From Sulfurivermis sp040755915 (GTDB lineage: Bacteria > Pseudomonadota > Gammaproteobacteria > Thiohalomonadales > Thiohalomonadaceae), in assembly GCA_040755915.1 (NCBI GenBank), contig JBFLWM010000007.1:6475-70474 (forward strand): a stretch of DNA of 64,000 nucleotides, given 5' to 3'. The notes under the pieces were generated by a model that had not been told where the DNA came from, did not search any database, and saw only the letters and a program-made list of their open reading frames with translations. Position numbers and translations under genes: made by a program. Of the stretch, positions 19,880 through 29,474 are shown in pieces (the first letter of the stretch is position 1; every line of letters begins with the position of its first letter).

Positions 19880-19923
19880 GCCGTGATTGTCCAATAATCG
19901 ATAAGGATAGTAAGCTACTCGCG

Positions 19924-20448
19924 ATGAGAAGCTTACCTGGCCCCAACGGATGGGCACGCTACCGGATAGGCACAGCCCTGTTGCTCTGCCTGTTGTGGCC
20001 ATTCCACCCCACGGCGGCGGCCACCCTCTATGTCACCGATCGGGTGGCCGCCGAGATGTATCCGGCGCCGCGTGCCGCCGGCAAGCCGATGCTGCTGCTG
20101 CCCACCGGCACCACACTACAGGTGCTGCTACAGCAGAAGGACTTCGTGCGGGTGCGCACCGCGGACGGCAGCGAGGGCTGGGTCCAGCGTCAGCAGTTGC
20201 AGGAAGACGTGCCGGCCCAGGTGTTGCTGCTGTCGCTGGCGCAGCAGCACGAGCGCACGGTGAAGGAACTGGATAGCGCCCGCCGCCAGCTGGCCGAGCA
20301 GACCCGTGCCGCCCAGCAGAGTCACCAGATGTCGCGCTCGTGGTGGATGTTCTTCGCCGTGCTGGTATCCCTGGTGACCGGCTTCATCCTCGGCATCATG
20401 TGGCTGGACTGGCGCATCCGCGAGCGCCACGGCGGCTTCAGGCTTTGA
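19924..20448 (+). CDS. Membrane-anchored bacterial SH3-domain protein (TIGR04211 type)
   Basis: A 174-residue protein with a signal sequence (about 10-32), one SH3b domain (LYVTDRVAAEMYPAPRAAGK through GSEGWVQRQQL), a coiled-coil stretch (RTVKELDSARRQLAEQTRA) and a C-terminal membrane helix (about 143-164) ending in a short basic tail. This is the YgiM-like layout, in which SH3b faces the periplasm. Function is unknown in the family. It begins 44 bp after prlC. Confidence 0.85.
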   Translation: MRSLPGPNGWARYRIGTALLLCLLWPFHPTAAATLYVTDRVAAEMYPAPRAAGKPMLLLPTGTTLQVLLQQKDFVRVRTADGSEGWVQRQQLQEDVPAQVLLLSLAQQHERTVKELDSARRQLAEQTRAAQQSHQMSRSWWMFFAVLVSLVTGFILGIMWLDWRIRERHGGFRL

Positions 20449-20477
20449 CTCAGGATGCAAGAGAATCAAAGTCTGTC

Positions 20478-20550
20478 GTAGGAGCGGCTCCGCCGCGATA
20501 CGGCGCAACGCCCTGCCCCAGGCGCCGAATCGCACCCTAGGCGATCCTAC
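20478..20550. repeat. GTAGGAGC-type palindromic repeat (REP-like)
   Basis: Begins GTAGGAGCGGCTCCGCCGCG and ends GCGATCCTAC, giving imperfect terminal complementarity. It fills most of the gap between the SH3 gene and xthA. It belongs to the same broad family as the copies at 36043, 36149, 46252 and 55444. Confidence 0.75.
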
Positions 20551-20596
20551 AGGTATGTTCACCTCTCCCTTGTATCTTTAACCTTCATCTGCCCTT

Positions 20597-21367
20597 ATGA
20601 AAATCGCCTCCTGGAACGTCAACTCCCTGCGCGTGCGCCTGCCCCAGGTGCTGGACTGGCTGGCAGCACACACCCCCGATGTGCTCGCCCTGCAGGAAAC
20701 CAAGATGCCCGACGACGAGTTTCCCCGCGCGGAAATCGAGGCCGCGGGCTATCAGGTACTGTTCTCCGGCCAGAAGACCTACAACGGCGTGGCCCTGCTC
20801 AGCCGCGAGCCCGCCGGCGGCGACATCGTCACCGACCTGCCGGGCCTGGATGATCCGCAGCGGCGCGTGCTCGGCGCGCAGTTCGGCGATGTCTATGTGC
20901 TGGACCTGTACGTGCCCAACGGCCAGGAGGTGGGCTCCGACAAATACGCCTACAAGCTGGACTGGCTGGAGAAGCTGCAGGCCTTCATCGAGGCGCAGAT
21001 ACAGCGCACCCCCAACCTGGTGGTGCTGGGCGACTTCAACATCGCCCCGGACGAGCGCGACGTCTACGACCCCAAGGCCTGGGAGAACAGCGTGCTGTTC
21101 TCTCCACCGGAACGCGCCGCCTTCCAGCGCCTGCTCGACGCCGGCCTGGCCGACACCTTCCGCCTGTTCGATCAGCCTTCGATGAGCTATAGCTGGTGGG
21201 ACTACCGCATGAATGCCTTCCGCCGCAATATCGGCTTGCGCATAGACCACATCCTGGCCAGTGCACCGCTTGCGGCGCAGTGTACCGGTGCAGGCATCGA
21301 CCGGGAGACCCGCAAGCTGGAGCGGCCATCCGATCACGCCCCGGTGGTCGCCGAGTTTTCCCGCTGA
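20597..21367 (+). CDS. xthA: Exodeoxyribonuclease III
   Basis: A 256-residue AP endonuclease/3'-exonuclease of the EEP fold for base excision repair. Motifs in order: NVNSLRVRLPQVLDWL, LALQETK (metal-binding Glu), GDFNIAPDERDVYDP (Asp and Asn), and the C-terminal LRIDHILAS and RPSDHAPVVAEF (catalytic Asp-His). Length is in the normal 255-270 range. It is flanked by repeat DNA upstream and followed by a c-di-GMP gene. Confidence 0.94.
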   Translation: MKIASWNVNSLRVRLPQVLDWLAAHTPDVLALQETKMPDDEFPRAEIEAAGYQVLFSGQKTYNGVALLSREPAGGDIVTDLPGLDDPQRRVLGAQFGDVYVLDLYVPNGQEVGSDKYAYKLDWLEKLQAFIEAQIQRTPNLVVLGDFNIAPDERDVYDPKAWENSVLFSPPERAAFQRLLDAGLADTFRLFDQPSMSYSWWDYRMNAFRRNIGLRIDHILASAPLAAQCTGAGIDRETRKLERPSDHAPVVAEFSR

Positions 21368-21500
21368 GAGGCGCTGTTGCCGCATAGAAAAGCCGGCCGC
21401 ACCAGGACAGGCCGTGGTTCCTGCCCGGCCAATTCCTAAGCATTTCCCTTAGTCCCGTCGGGGCGTTACACTTCTCCAAAACCCTTCAACGGACAGGGTC

Positions 21501-23621
21501 ATGGATCGCCTGACGGATAAACGGATGTTCAACCTGACGCGTTACTTCTCCACCTTGTCGCTGTTTCTGGTGCTGACGGCAGGCGTGGTGCTCGGCAGCC
21601 ACTTCCACCGTTTCTCCACCCACCACCTGCTCAGCCAAGCCGAACACGACAACGTCGCCCTCGCCCGCTTCGTGCACAACGCCCTGCGCCAGGACTTCGC
21701 GACGGTGGCCGACATGGCCGCCGCAACGCCGACGGAGGAGCGCTTGCAGACACGTGCCGCCGTGCTCCTGCCCGCCGTGCGCTCCCTGCTGAAAGACAGC
21801 GACGTCATCAAGGTCAAGGTATACAACCGTGAGGGACTGACGGTGTTTTCCACCGATCCCGCGAATGTCGGCGAAAACGTTGCGGACAAACCCGGCTTCC
21901 AGGCCGCCATCCGGGGTGACGTCTCCAGTGCGCTGCACTCGCGCGATGTGTTTCATGCCCATGACGGTGCCCGTGCCAATATCGATTTCATCGCCAGCTA
22001 CGTGACCATGCGCGGCGACAGCGGCGACATCTATGGCGTCTTCGAAATCTACCGTGACGTGACGCCACTGGTACGGCGCGTCAATACCACGCTGTGGCAG
22101 GTCGCCATTGCCGCCACCATCGCCCTCACCCTGCTGTATCTGTTGCAGCTGCTGGTGGTGCGCCGCGCCCAGGGGATTCTGCGCCGCCAGGCGGAGGCGC
22201 TGGAAAACGCCAATCTGGAGCTGGATCGCCGGGTACAGGAGCGCACCGCCGCCCTGGAAGCCGAAATCAGCGAGCGGCGCCACGCCGAGAAACGTCTCGA
22301 CCACCTCGCCTATCATGACGCCCTCACCGGTCTGCCCAACCGCCTGATGTTCAAGGAGCACCTGACCCGGGGACTGATGCGCGCGGTCAGAGGCCAGACC
22401 CGCCTCGCCGTGCTGTTCATCGACCTGGACCGTTTCAAGGACGTCAACGATACCCTGGGGCACTCCATCGGCGATGAATTGCTGGTGGCGGTAACGCGCC
22501 GCATCAAGACCTGCGTGCGCACCAGCGACACACTGGCGCGCCAGGGCGGCGATGAGTTCATCTGCATACTGGAGGGCATTCACCACGCCGACGAGGCCGC
22601 TGCGGTGTCGCACAAGCTGCTCGACCTGTTCCGCCATCCGTTCATCATCGGCGACCACCAGCTTTACCTCACCGCCAGCATCGGCATCAGCATCGCGCCC
22701 GACGATGGTGACGATGTCGACTTTCTGGTGCGCAACGCCGATGCAGCCATGTACCACGCCAAGGCCAATGGCCGGAACCGCTACCACTTCTATACCGCCG
22801 CCATGACCGAAGAGGCACAGGCACGGGTGCGTATCGAGACACTGCTGCGTCAGGCCATCGACAGTCCGGAGCTCGCCACCTATTTTCAACCCAAGGTCGA
22901 CATCAGCAGCGGACAGCTGGTCGGCTCCGAGGCACTGCTGCGTTGGCACAGCGGCGAATTGGGCTGCATCCCGCCGGGCCGCTTCATTCCCCTGGCTGAG
23001 GAATGCGGACTGATCGTCGAGCTGGGCGCATGGGTGCTGCGCGCAGCCTGCCGCCAACTGGCGACCTGGGATGCGGCCGGCTTTTACGTACCGGCGGTGT
23101 CGGTAAACCTGTCGGTCAAACAGTTGGAGCGCAGTGACTTCATCGATCAGGTCAGCAGCATACTGCACGAAACCGGCGTCAGCCCGGCGCGCATCGAGTT
23201 CGAGATCACCGAATCGATCATCATGAGCGTGGACGATGCGCTCACCGTGCTGCATCGCCTGCGCGCCCTGGGGGTGTCCCTGTCGGTGGACGATTTCGGC
23301 ACCGGCTACTCCTCGCTTACCTATCTCAAGGCACTGCCCATCCAGACCATCAAGATCGACCGCAGCTTCGTCAACGGCATCGGCATCAACCCCGGCGATG
23401 AAGCGATCATTCGCGCCGTAATCGAGCTGTCACGCAGCCTCGGCTTCATCACCGTGGCGGAAGGTGTGGAAACGACCCACCAGGCACAATTCCTGCGCAA
23501 TGCCGGCTGCAATCTGCTGCAAGGCTATCTCTACGGCAAGGCAGTGCCGGCGGACGAGTTTACCGAACACTGGCGCGGCACCACCCGCGACAGCCGGAGC
23601 CCGCTGGCGCAGCTCGTCTGA
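21501..23621 (+). CDS. Membrane GGDEF-EAL protein (c-di-GMP turnover)
   Basis: A 706-residue protein: TM1 about residues 14-36, a periplasmic sensor region to about 195, TM2 about 197-218, a coiled linker, GGDEF and EAL. The motif GGDEF is at 349-353 with an RxxD site (RTSD) five residues earlier. The EAL domain begins with catalytic E477 in EALLRW, and DDFGTGYSS and EGVE are intact, so it is probably bifunctional or mainly a phosphodiesterase. The start ATG is preceded by GGACAGGGTC. Monocistronic as far as can be seen: the next operon begins 202 bp downstream after a featureless GC-rich gap. Confidence 0.92.
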   Translation: MDRLTDKRMFNLTRYFSTLSLFLVLTAGVVLGSHFHRFSTHHLLSQAEHDNVALARFVHNALRQDFATVADMAAATPTEERLQTRAAVLLPAVRSLLKDSDVIKVKVYNREGLTVFSTDPANVGENVADKPGFQAAIRGDVSSALHSRDVFHAHDGARANIDFIASYVTMRGDSGDIYGVFEIYRDVTPLVRRVNTTLWQVAIAATIALTLLYLLQLLVVRRAQGILRRQAEALENANLELDRRVQERTAALEAEISERRHAEKRLDHLAYHDALTGLPNRLMFKEHLTRGLMRAVRGQTRLAVLFIDLDRFKDVNDTLGHSIGDELLVAVTRRIKTCVRTSDTLARQGGDEFICILEGIHHADEAAAVSHKLLDLFRHPFIIGDHQLYLTASIGISIAPDDGDDVDFLVRNADAAMYHAKANGRNRYHFYTAAMTEEAQARVRIETLLRQAIDSPELATYFQPKVDISSGQLVGSEALLRWHSGELGCIPPGRFIPLAEECGLIVELGAWVLRAACRQLATWDAAGFYVPAVSVNLSVKQLERSDFIDQVSSILHETGVSPARIEFEITESIIMSVDDALTVLHRLRALGVSLSVDDFGTGYSSLTYLKALPIQTIKIDRSFVNGIGINPGDEAIIRAVIELSRSLGFITVAEGVETTHQAQFLRNAGCNLLQGYLYGKAVPADEFTEHWRGTTRDSRSPLAQLV

Positions 23622-23823
23622 GCGTGCCGTGCGACGCCGGCGCAGTCTCCGGCGAACCCCGGGGCAGACGTCGCTCCGGTGCCGGCGCCCCCTCCGCCGT
23701 GTGGCGGCCATCACACAGCGCAAAAAAAACTGCCAAAAATCACCCCCCCGGCTTGCCAGTGGCCAATTCCCCATTATCATTGTAAGAAATGTAGCAGTCC
23801 CCTCCCCTATCGGCAGGACGCCC

Positions 23824-25431
23824 TTGAACAAACGCAGTGCCTACATTCTGGTGTTCGTAATACTTGCCGCCATCCCTATGGCGAGCATCTCCTACAAACT
23901 CTTTGCTCTCGGTTACCCCCTGGGTGATCTCGTTCCCGTCATCAATTATCAGGTGGACGTGAGCATGCGTGTCGATGGACACGGCGAAGACATCAACGTC
24001 GGGGTCTATCTCCCCAAAACTGATCAGCGACAATCCATCACGGAAGAAACCAACACCTCGGGACGATTTGCCTTCAGTGTGCAGGCCGATGGGGACAACC
24101 GGCTGGCCACCTGGGCAGGAAACGGCATCACGGGCCAGCATATAATGGTCTATTCCTACACTGCGCAGGCACAACATTTCCGTTTCGAGCTGCCTCGATC
24201 CCTCCCCATCCCCGCAGACTATCCAGCCGAGTTGCACGAATACCTGAAGCCGGAGCCCGGCATCCAGGTCAATGACCCGCTGATCGCCGCCACACTGGAG
24301 AAGCTGTTCCCCGCACAACCACCCGACGTGCTTACCGCACTGACGGTTATCCACCGCCACCTTCAGGATGACTTTGCGAATCGTGATTTTTCCGGCTATA
24401 CCGACGCGTTGACCGCGCTAAAGCTCGGCGAGGCGAGCTGCAACGGAAAGAGCCGGCTATTTGTAGCCCTGGCACGCAAACTGAACCTGCCATCGCGACT
24501 GGCGGGGGGGCTGGTCATGGAACAGGGGGTCAAGCGCGTCAGCCATCAATGGGTTGAGGTGTACATCAACGGTCACTGGGTCCCCTTCGATACAGTGAAC
24601 GATCACTTCGCCGAGATCCCCAGTCACTATCTGACGCTATATCGTGGCGACAAGTATCTTTTCCGCCACACCGCCAACGTCAACTTCCAGTATTTCTTCA
24701 AAATCAACAAGCGGCTGATGCCGCGCCACGAAGCGATGGCCACACTCGGCCATTCCGCCTTGAACGCCATCAGTCTGTATACAATGTTTGAGCGTGTCGG
24801 CATCAGCCAGAATCTGCTCAAAATAATAATCATGCTGCCGCTCGGCGCTCTGGTAACGGTGATCTTCCGCAACGTCATCGGCGTTGAAACCTTCGGCACC
24901 TTTCTCCCGGCCCTGATCGCCGCTGCTGCGCGCGAAACGGGACTGCTGTGGGGAATCGTCGGTTTCACGCTAATCATTCTGATATCTGCCGCCATCCGCA
25001 AGGGCCTGGACTGGATGCAGCTCCTGCATTCACCAAAGATGGCCGTCATGTTCACCATGGTGGTCATCATCATGATGACCCTGACGGCTTTGGCGGTGCA
25101 TTTCGGCTTCTTTGAATTTGCCCACATCACCTTGTTCCCGATTGCTATCCTGGCCATTACCGCCGAACGGTTCGCGCTAATCGAGACAGAACAGGGATTC
25201 CGGCGCGCCCTGCAGATAATGGCAGCCACCCTGATTGTCACGTCGGCTTGCTATGCCGTAATGGACTCGCTGTTTCTGCAAAGTGTGGTCCTGGCGTTTC
25301 CCGAACTGTTGCTGGTTTTTATTGCGCTGAACTTGTGGCTCGGCAAATGGATGGGGATGCGCTTGATGGAATTCCTGCGCTTCCGCCGCCTTATTCTCCA
25401 GGAGAAGTCGCCCAATGCAGCGCAGGCTTAG
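23824..25431 (+). CDS. Transglutaminase-like domain fused to seven membrane helices
   Basis: A 535-residue inner-membrane protein: one N-terminal helix (about 5-30), an extracytoplasmic region with a papain-like/transglutaminase fold (about 40-300) and about seven C-terminal helices (about 330-515). This is the Transglut_i_TM plus 7TM_transglut architecture usually annotated inactive, yet Cys206 (EASCNGKS), His241 (VSHQWVEV) and Asp256 (VPFDTVND) occupy triad-like positions. A TTG start (LNKRSAYILVF) is assigned, with CAGGA five bases upstream; no ATG lies near. The next gene, an ATP-grasp ligase, overlaps its 3' end by 17 bp, a pairing known in other proteobacteria. GC appears lower than in the flanks. 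Confidence 0.85.
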   Translation: MNKRSAYILVFVILAAIPMASISYKLFALGYPLGDLVPVINYQVDVSMRVDGHGEDINVGVYLPKTDQRQSITEETNTSGRFAFSVQADGDNRLATWAGNGITGQHIMVYSYTAQAQHFRFELPRSLPIPADYPAELHEYLKPEPGIQVNDPLIAATLEKLFPAQPPDVLTALTVIHRHLQDDFANRDFSGYTDALTALKLGEASCNGKSRLFVALARKLNLPSRLAGGLVMEQGVKRVSHQWVEVYINGHWVPFDTVNDHFAEIPSHYLTLYRGDKYLFRHTANVNFQYFFKINKRLMPRHEAMATLGHSALNAISLYTMFERVGISQNLLKIIIMLPLGALVTVIFRNVIGVETFGTFLPALIAAAARETGLLWGIVGFTLIILISAAIRKGLDWMQLLHSPKMAVMFTMVVIIMMTLTALAVHFGFFEFAHITLFPIAILAITAERFALIETEQGFRRALQIMAATLIVTSACYAVMDSLFLQSVVLAFPELLLVFIALNLWLGKWMGMRLMEFLRFRRLILQEKSPNAAQA

Positions 25432-26311
25432 CGAACTATGGCAGCGCTGGGCAGGCATCCGTCACATGGCGGCGCATGTCTTGACGATGAACCAGCGCAA
25501 CCTGAATTACATTTATCCTTATAATCCGCGGCGCCACTTCCCACTCGCTGACGACAAGATCCTCACCAAGGATCTCATGCAGCGGGCGGGCGTACCGGTT
25601 CCTTCCAGCTACAAGATCTACGACGCGTTCTACCAGCTACGCAATCTTGAAGAAGACCTCGCACGCCATGCAGACTTTGTCATCAAGCCATCGCAAGGGA
25701 GTGGTGGCGGCGGCATAGTGGTAATCGCCGGCCGAAAAGGGACGGAGTGGGTGGGCCCGGGAGACAAGCAGTTTTCCTTGCCTCAGCTCCGAAAGCATAT
25801 TTCCGACATCATTTTCGGCGTCTACTCATATGACCTGAAAGACCGTTGCGTCATCGAGGAGCGCATCAAGCAAAGCAGCGAAATGTCCGTCCTTAGTCCA
25901 TGGGGACTCGCCGACATCCGCGTAATCATGTTTAACGACCAACCGGTCTTATCGATGGCTCGGCTGCCCACCCGGGCATCTGAAGGCCGTGCCAACCTGC
26001 ACCAGGGGGCTGTAGGGGTTGGAATCGACCTGGAAAGCGGAATTACCAATCATGCGATTCTCAACAACATGCCTACCACCACCCACCCCGACACACAACT
26101 GTTGCTGCTTGGACGCCAAATTCCGCATTGGCAGGAGGTCATCCGTATCAGCCGACTCGCAGCGAGCGCTGTCCCGCTAAAGTACCTCGGCATTGACATC
26201 TGTATCGCGGAAAGCGGCCCGATGTTGCTGGAAATCAATGTTCGTCCAGGGCTCCAAATCCAGAATGCGAACCTCATCGGGCTGCGCTCCCGCCTGGACT
26301 CATTACGCTAG
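25415..26311 (+). CDS. RimK-like ATP-grasp ligase (alpha-L-glutamate ligase-like)
   Basis: A 298-residue ATP-grasp protein. The nucleotide-binding Lys91 and glycine loop are KPSQGSGGGGIVV (91-103). The metal-binding end is LLEINVRPGLQIQ with E273, N275 and R277. It lacks a membrane segment, so it acts in the cytoplasm. By family it should couple ATP hydrolysis to forming an amide or peptide bond between an amino acid (often glutamate) and an acceptor. Neither substrate can be read from sequence. It overlaps the preceding transglutaminase-7TM gene by 17 bp (GGAGAAG upstream) and is followed 9 bp later by a TPR gene. Confidence 0.88.
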   Translation: MQRRLSELWQRWAGIRHMAAHVLTMNQRNLNYIYPYNPRRHFPLADDKILTKDLMQRAGVPVPSSYKIYDAFYQLRNLEEDLARHADFVIKPSQGSGGGGIVVIAGRKGTEWVGPGDKQFSLPQLRKHISDIIFGVYSYDLKDRCVIEERIKQSSEMSVLSPWGLADIRVIMFNDQPVLSMARLPTRASEGRANLHQGAVGVGIDLESGITNHAILNNMPTTTHPDTQLLLLGRQIPHWQEVIRISRLAASAVPLKYLGIDICIAESGPMLLEINVRPGLQIQNANLIGLRSRLDSLR

Positions 26312-26320
26312 CGTCATCCA

Positions 26321-28228
26321 ATGCAAGCACGCCTCAAACAAATACTGCATGAAAGTTTTCTGCCGGTAATTCTGGTGGCGATGGTTATCTTTCTCACGCT
26401 GGTCTATGCGGAGTTCAGCAGCATATACAATGCCGATGCCGTCACCACGATATACATCGACAATACACCAGCCACAACTTTCCATGACGAAACGGAGCCC
26501 GCGGCGGACACATACCTGCTTGCCGCCCAGGACACCGGCAGCCCACAGCTTCATGAGGCCGCAGATTTTGTCGCCGCCGGGCGCTGGTCAGAGGCGGAGG
26601 CCATCTATGCGTCTCTGCTGGCGGCACAGGAAAACTCACAGACACACAATGATCTCGGCATCCTTTACCTCAAGAAGGGCGACCCGCAGGCCGCTCTTGT
26701 CCAGTTCAACAAAGCCATCGCATCACCGATTCTGTATGTGCGCGCATACTTCAATCGCGCGATCACCTACTCTCGCCTGGGCAATGGCCGTGAGGCCATT
26801 GCCGACTATGCGGCGTTCCTGCGCCATATGCCCAACCACTTTGACGCACATTACAACACCGGGCGAATCCAGATGACGCTGGGCGAGTTCGACAGCGCAG
26901 TACATTCGTTGCAGCGCGCAGTCGAGATATCAGGTGGTGAGCGCAAGGCCCGCGCCAGTCATGCGCTAGGCACGGTTTACCGGGAACTGCACCAGTCCGT
27001 TCTCGCCAAGGCGGCCTTCGCCACAGCCATCAAGCTGCGCCCCGACTATATTGCCCCGCGGCTGGAACTGGCCGCCATGGAACAAGTCTCCGACGAAGGC
27101 GACGCGCGCGCCGGCGAAATATACGATGAAATTTTCCGACTGAAGCCGGATTACCCCCCCGCTCTGCTGGGCATCGCGCGTCGCCACAGCGCCGCCGGGC
27201 GCATCACCGAAGCGGAAGCAAACTACCGGCGAGCCATTAAATTCAATCCCGAATATCACGCCGCACACTACAACCTCGGGCTGCTGCTGCTCGAACAGGG
27301 GCGATATGCAGACGCAAGAGCAGAGTTCGAATGGATAACGAAGCGCGACCCGGAAAACAGCGAGGCATTTTTCAATCTTGCACGCACGGCCTATGGCGGC
27401 GGCGATAACGCAAGTGCGTTGGCGGCATATCAACGCGCTATCGATTTGCGCGGCGGCGATTACCCTGAGGCATACTTCAACCAGGGCTTGGTATACATCG
27501 CATTGAAACGCCATAACGACGCCGAGGCGGCCTATCTCAAGGCGATCAAGCTGCAGGAAGCTTACCCTGAGGCGTGGTACAACCTGGGCCTGGTGCAATC
27601 CAGACAAGGAAAGTCCGAGCTGTCCAAGCAATCATTTCTCTCTGCAATCCGCCACAATCCACGCTATGCACAGGCGTGGTTCAACATCGGGGTAATCGCC
27701 GGGCGCGACGGTGATGACGTCGGCGCGGTTGAAGCTTACCGTCAGGCACTGGCCATTCAGCCGGATTACGCGGAGGCGCGCCTTAATCTTGCTGTGCGCT
27801 ATTCCAGACTGAATCGTCCAGAGGATGCAATCAGAGAATATCTCGCTCTGCTTGAACTGGATCAGAGTTACGCCACAGCGTGGTTCAATCTCGGCCTCGC
27901 CTATCTTGATGTCAAGAAACCATCGCAGGCGGAGCGCGCATTACAGCAGGCGCTCGACCTCGACGCACAGAACATCAAGATAATGAAGGCGCTGGCGAGC
28001 GCGCTGATGGCACAGGAGAAAACTGACGCAGCGATGGCCGTGTTACGCCAGGCAATCGACCTGGATTCTGCCGATCCGTTATTGCGTGTCCGCCTCGCGC
28101 GGTTGCTCGCAAGCGACGGCGATTTGCCGGCGGCGCGCAGCGAGTATGAAAAGGCGTTAAAGCTTGCGCCAGACAACAAGCGGTTCACCCGCGAGTTCAA
28201 TGAATTATTTGGTTCCACTATCAATTAA
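26321..28228 (+). CDS. Membrane-anchored tetratricopeptide-repeat protein
   Basis: A 635-residue protein with one N-terminal membrane helix (about 10-30) and then almost only TPRs, about a dozen or more. Recognisable helices include AQTHNDLGILYLKKGDPQAA-like, YHAAHYNLGLLLLEQGRY, YPEAYFNQGLVYIALKRH and YATAWFNLGLAYLDVKKP. The repeats probably lie in the periplasm and act as a scaffold. Position between an ATP-grasp gene and an outer-membrane barrel suggests it bridges inner- and outer-membrane parts of one system, which is inference. The ribosome binding site is weak, so coupling to the upstream gene (9 bp gap) is likely. Confidence 0.85.
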   Translation: MQARLKQILHESFLPVILVAMVIFLTLVYAEFSSIYNADAVTTIYIDNTPATTFHDETEPAADTYLLAAQDTGSPQLHEAADFVAAGRWSEAEAIYASLLAAQENSQTHNDLGILYLKKGDPQAALVQFNKAIASPILYVRAYFNRAITYSRLGNGREAIADYAAFLRHMPNHFDAHYNTGRIQMTLGEFDSAVHSLQRAVEISGGERKARASHALGTVYRELHQSVLAKAAFATAIKLRPDYIAPRLELAAMEQVSDEGDARAGEIYDEIFRLKPDYPPALLGIARRHSAAGRITEAEANYRRAIKFNPEYHAAHYNLGLLLLEQGRYADARAEFEWITKRDPENSEAFFNLARTAYGGGDNASALAAYQRAIDLRGGDYPEAYFNQGLVYIALKRHNDAEAAYLKAIKLQEAYPEAWYNLGLVQSRQGKSELSKQSFLSAIRHNPRYAQAWFNIGVIAGRDGDDVGAVEAYRQALAIQPDYAEARLNLAVRYSRLNRPEDAIREYLALLELDQSYATAWFNLGLAYLDVKKPSQAERALQQALDLDAQNIKIMKALASALMAQEKTDAAMAVLRQAIDLDSADPLLRVRLARLLASDGDLPAARSEYEKALKLAPDNKRFTREFNELFGSTIN

Positions 28229-28246
28229 CACAGCAAGGAGGGGGTC

Positions 28247-29440
28247 ATGCGCCGCAAATCAACCGTGTTTTTGTTGTTGTACCTATTACCCGGAGCGGCA
28301 CTCTACGCCGCACAGGACAACTCTACCAAATCACCATGGTCTGTCGATTTGGAAGTAGGCATCGGCTATGACAGCAATGCGTACCTGTCGCCAGACAACG
28401 CATATACTGACTACGCCCCCACCATCCCGGTCGCCGTCACTCCGGTTACACGGTCCGGAATGTTCATGCCAGTCAGTCTCGATCTCGAATACGATGGCCG
28501 CGGCAGCAAGAAATTCGGATTCGTCGGCTCATACTCGTTTGATGGCGATTTTTACGCCGACTCCGATACAAAAAATGCCAACGAATACAATCACAAGGTT
28601 TCCGCCGGCGCGGAATTCCTGCTCAAGAGCAAGGGTCGTCGTGAGGACACCATAAGGGTAGAGCCCTATTATGTCGTCCACGACAAAACCTATTTCAATC
28701 GCGACACCGGTGACCAGATGGTGTCCAACCTCGGCACCGACCTTTCGGATCGCTACAGCTACAAGCTCACCGGCCTGATGGTGGAGCTGAAACGTGAAAC
28801 CACACGCATTCAGCACAGCATTCATCTCGAAATGGCCACTCGCGACTACGTCGAACCGACCTCGACCGCGTTCGATTCATACGATCATGACTATTTCCGC
28901 GTTGGTGGCGATGTGGAGTTCGAGCTGGCCGACCCGACCAAGCTTACCGTGGGATATGACTACTACACGCGCGACTATGACGAATGGCGCGCGCGCGATT
29001 TGACCGGCACTTCTGTGGATGGTACGCGGCGGGAGTATGTGTACAACCAAGTTGGGGCGTCGCTGCGGCAGAAGCTCAATGCGGATGTAACGCTCTATCT
29101 TGATTACACATTGACCGACCGTGCGGATCAGTATCTCGGCTACAGCGACTACGTCAAGAACGAATACGGATTGCGCCTGATTTACAGCAAGAACCGCCTG
29201 CGGTTAAAGGCCAAGGCAAGCTGGTGGGAACGAGACTACGACAATGCCTATGCCTTCGATGAGCCGACGCAGGATGACATGAATTACAAATCCGCCGAGT
29301 ACAGCCTGAAAGGCGATTACGACCTCGATGAGCACCATGGTGTCTGGGCCGAGGCCAAGACCATCGACCAGAAATCCACCGACCTGCGCTACGAGTACGA
29401 CCGCACTCAGATCATGGTTGGCTGGCGCTGGGAGAATTAA
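28247..29440 (+). CDS. Outer-membrane beta-barrel protein of unknown function
   Basis: A 397-residue protein with a signal peptide (cleavage near residue 22 after LYAA). Alternating amphipathic strands rich in Tyr, Trp, Asp and Arg follow, such as LEVGIGYDSNAYLSP, KLTVGYDYYTRDYDEW, GLRLIYSKNRLRLKA and MVGWRWEN at the C-terminus. The YDSNAY opening and barrel pattern resemble surface-assembly or exopolysaccharide-secretion barrels, but no family is certain. A strong AGGAGGGG site precedes the ATG, 18 bp after the TPR gene. It is the last gene of the four-gene operon, which a terminator closes 35 bp later. Confidence 0.8.
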   Translation: MRRKSTVFLLLYLLPGAALYAAQDNSTKSPWSVDLEVGIGYDSNAYLSPDNAYTDYAPTIPVAVTPVTRSGMFMPVSLDLEYDGRGSKKFGFVGSYSFDGDFYADSDTKNANEYNHKVSAGAEFLLKSKGRREDTIRVEPYYVVHDKTYFNRDTGDQMVSNLGTDLSDRYSYKLTGLMVELKRETTRIQHSIHLEMATRDYVEPTSTAFDSYDHDYFRVGGDVEFELADPTKLTVGYDYYTRDYDEWRARDLTGTSVDGTRREYVYNQVGASLRQKLNADVTLYLDYTLTDRADQYLGYSDYVKNEYGLRLIYSKNRLRLKAKASWWERDYDNAYAFDEPTQDDMNYKSAEYSLKGDYDLDEHHGVWAEAKTIDQKSTDLRYEYDRTQIMVGWRWEN

Positions 29441-29474
29441 TCGATATCGTCAAGCCGGCAGTTTGACTTACTTA

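Noticed and set aside
21486..23255. Long open frame (589 codons) antisense to the GGDEF-EAL gene
   Set aside because: No domain, composition typical of GC-rich shadow frames, fully overlapping a well-supported gene.
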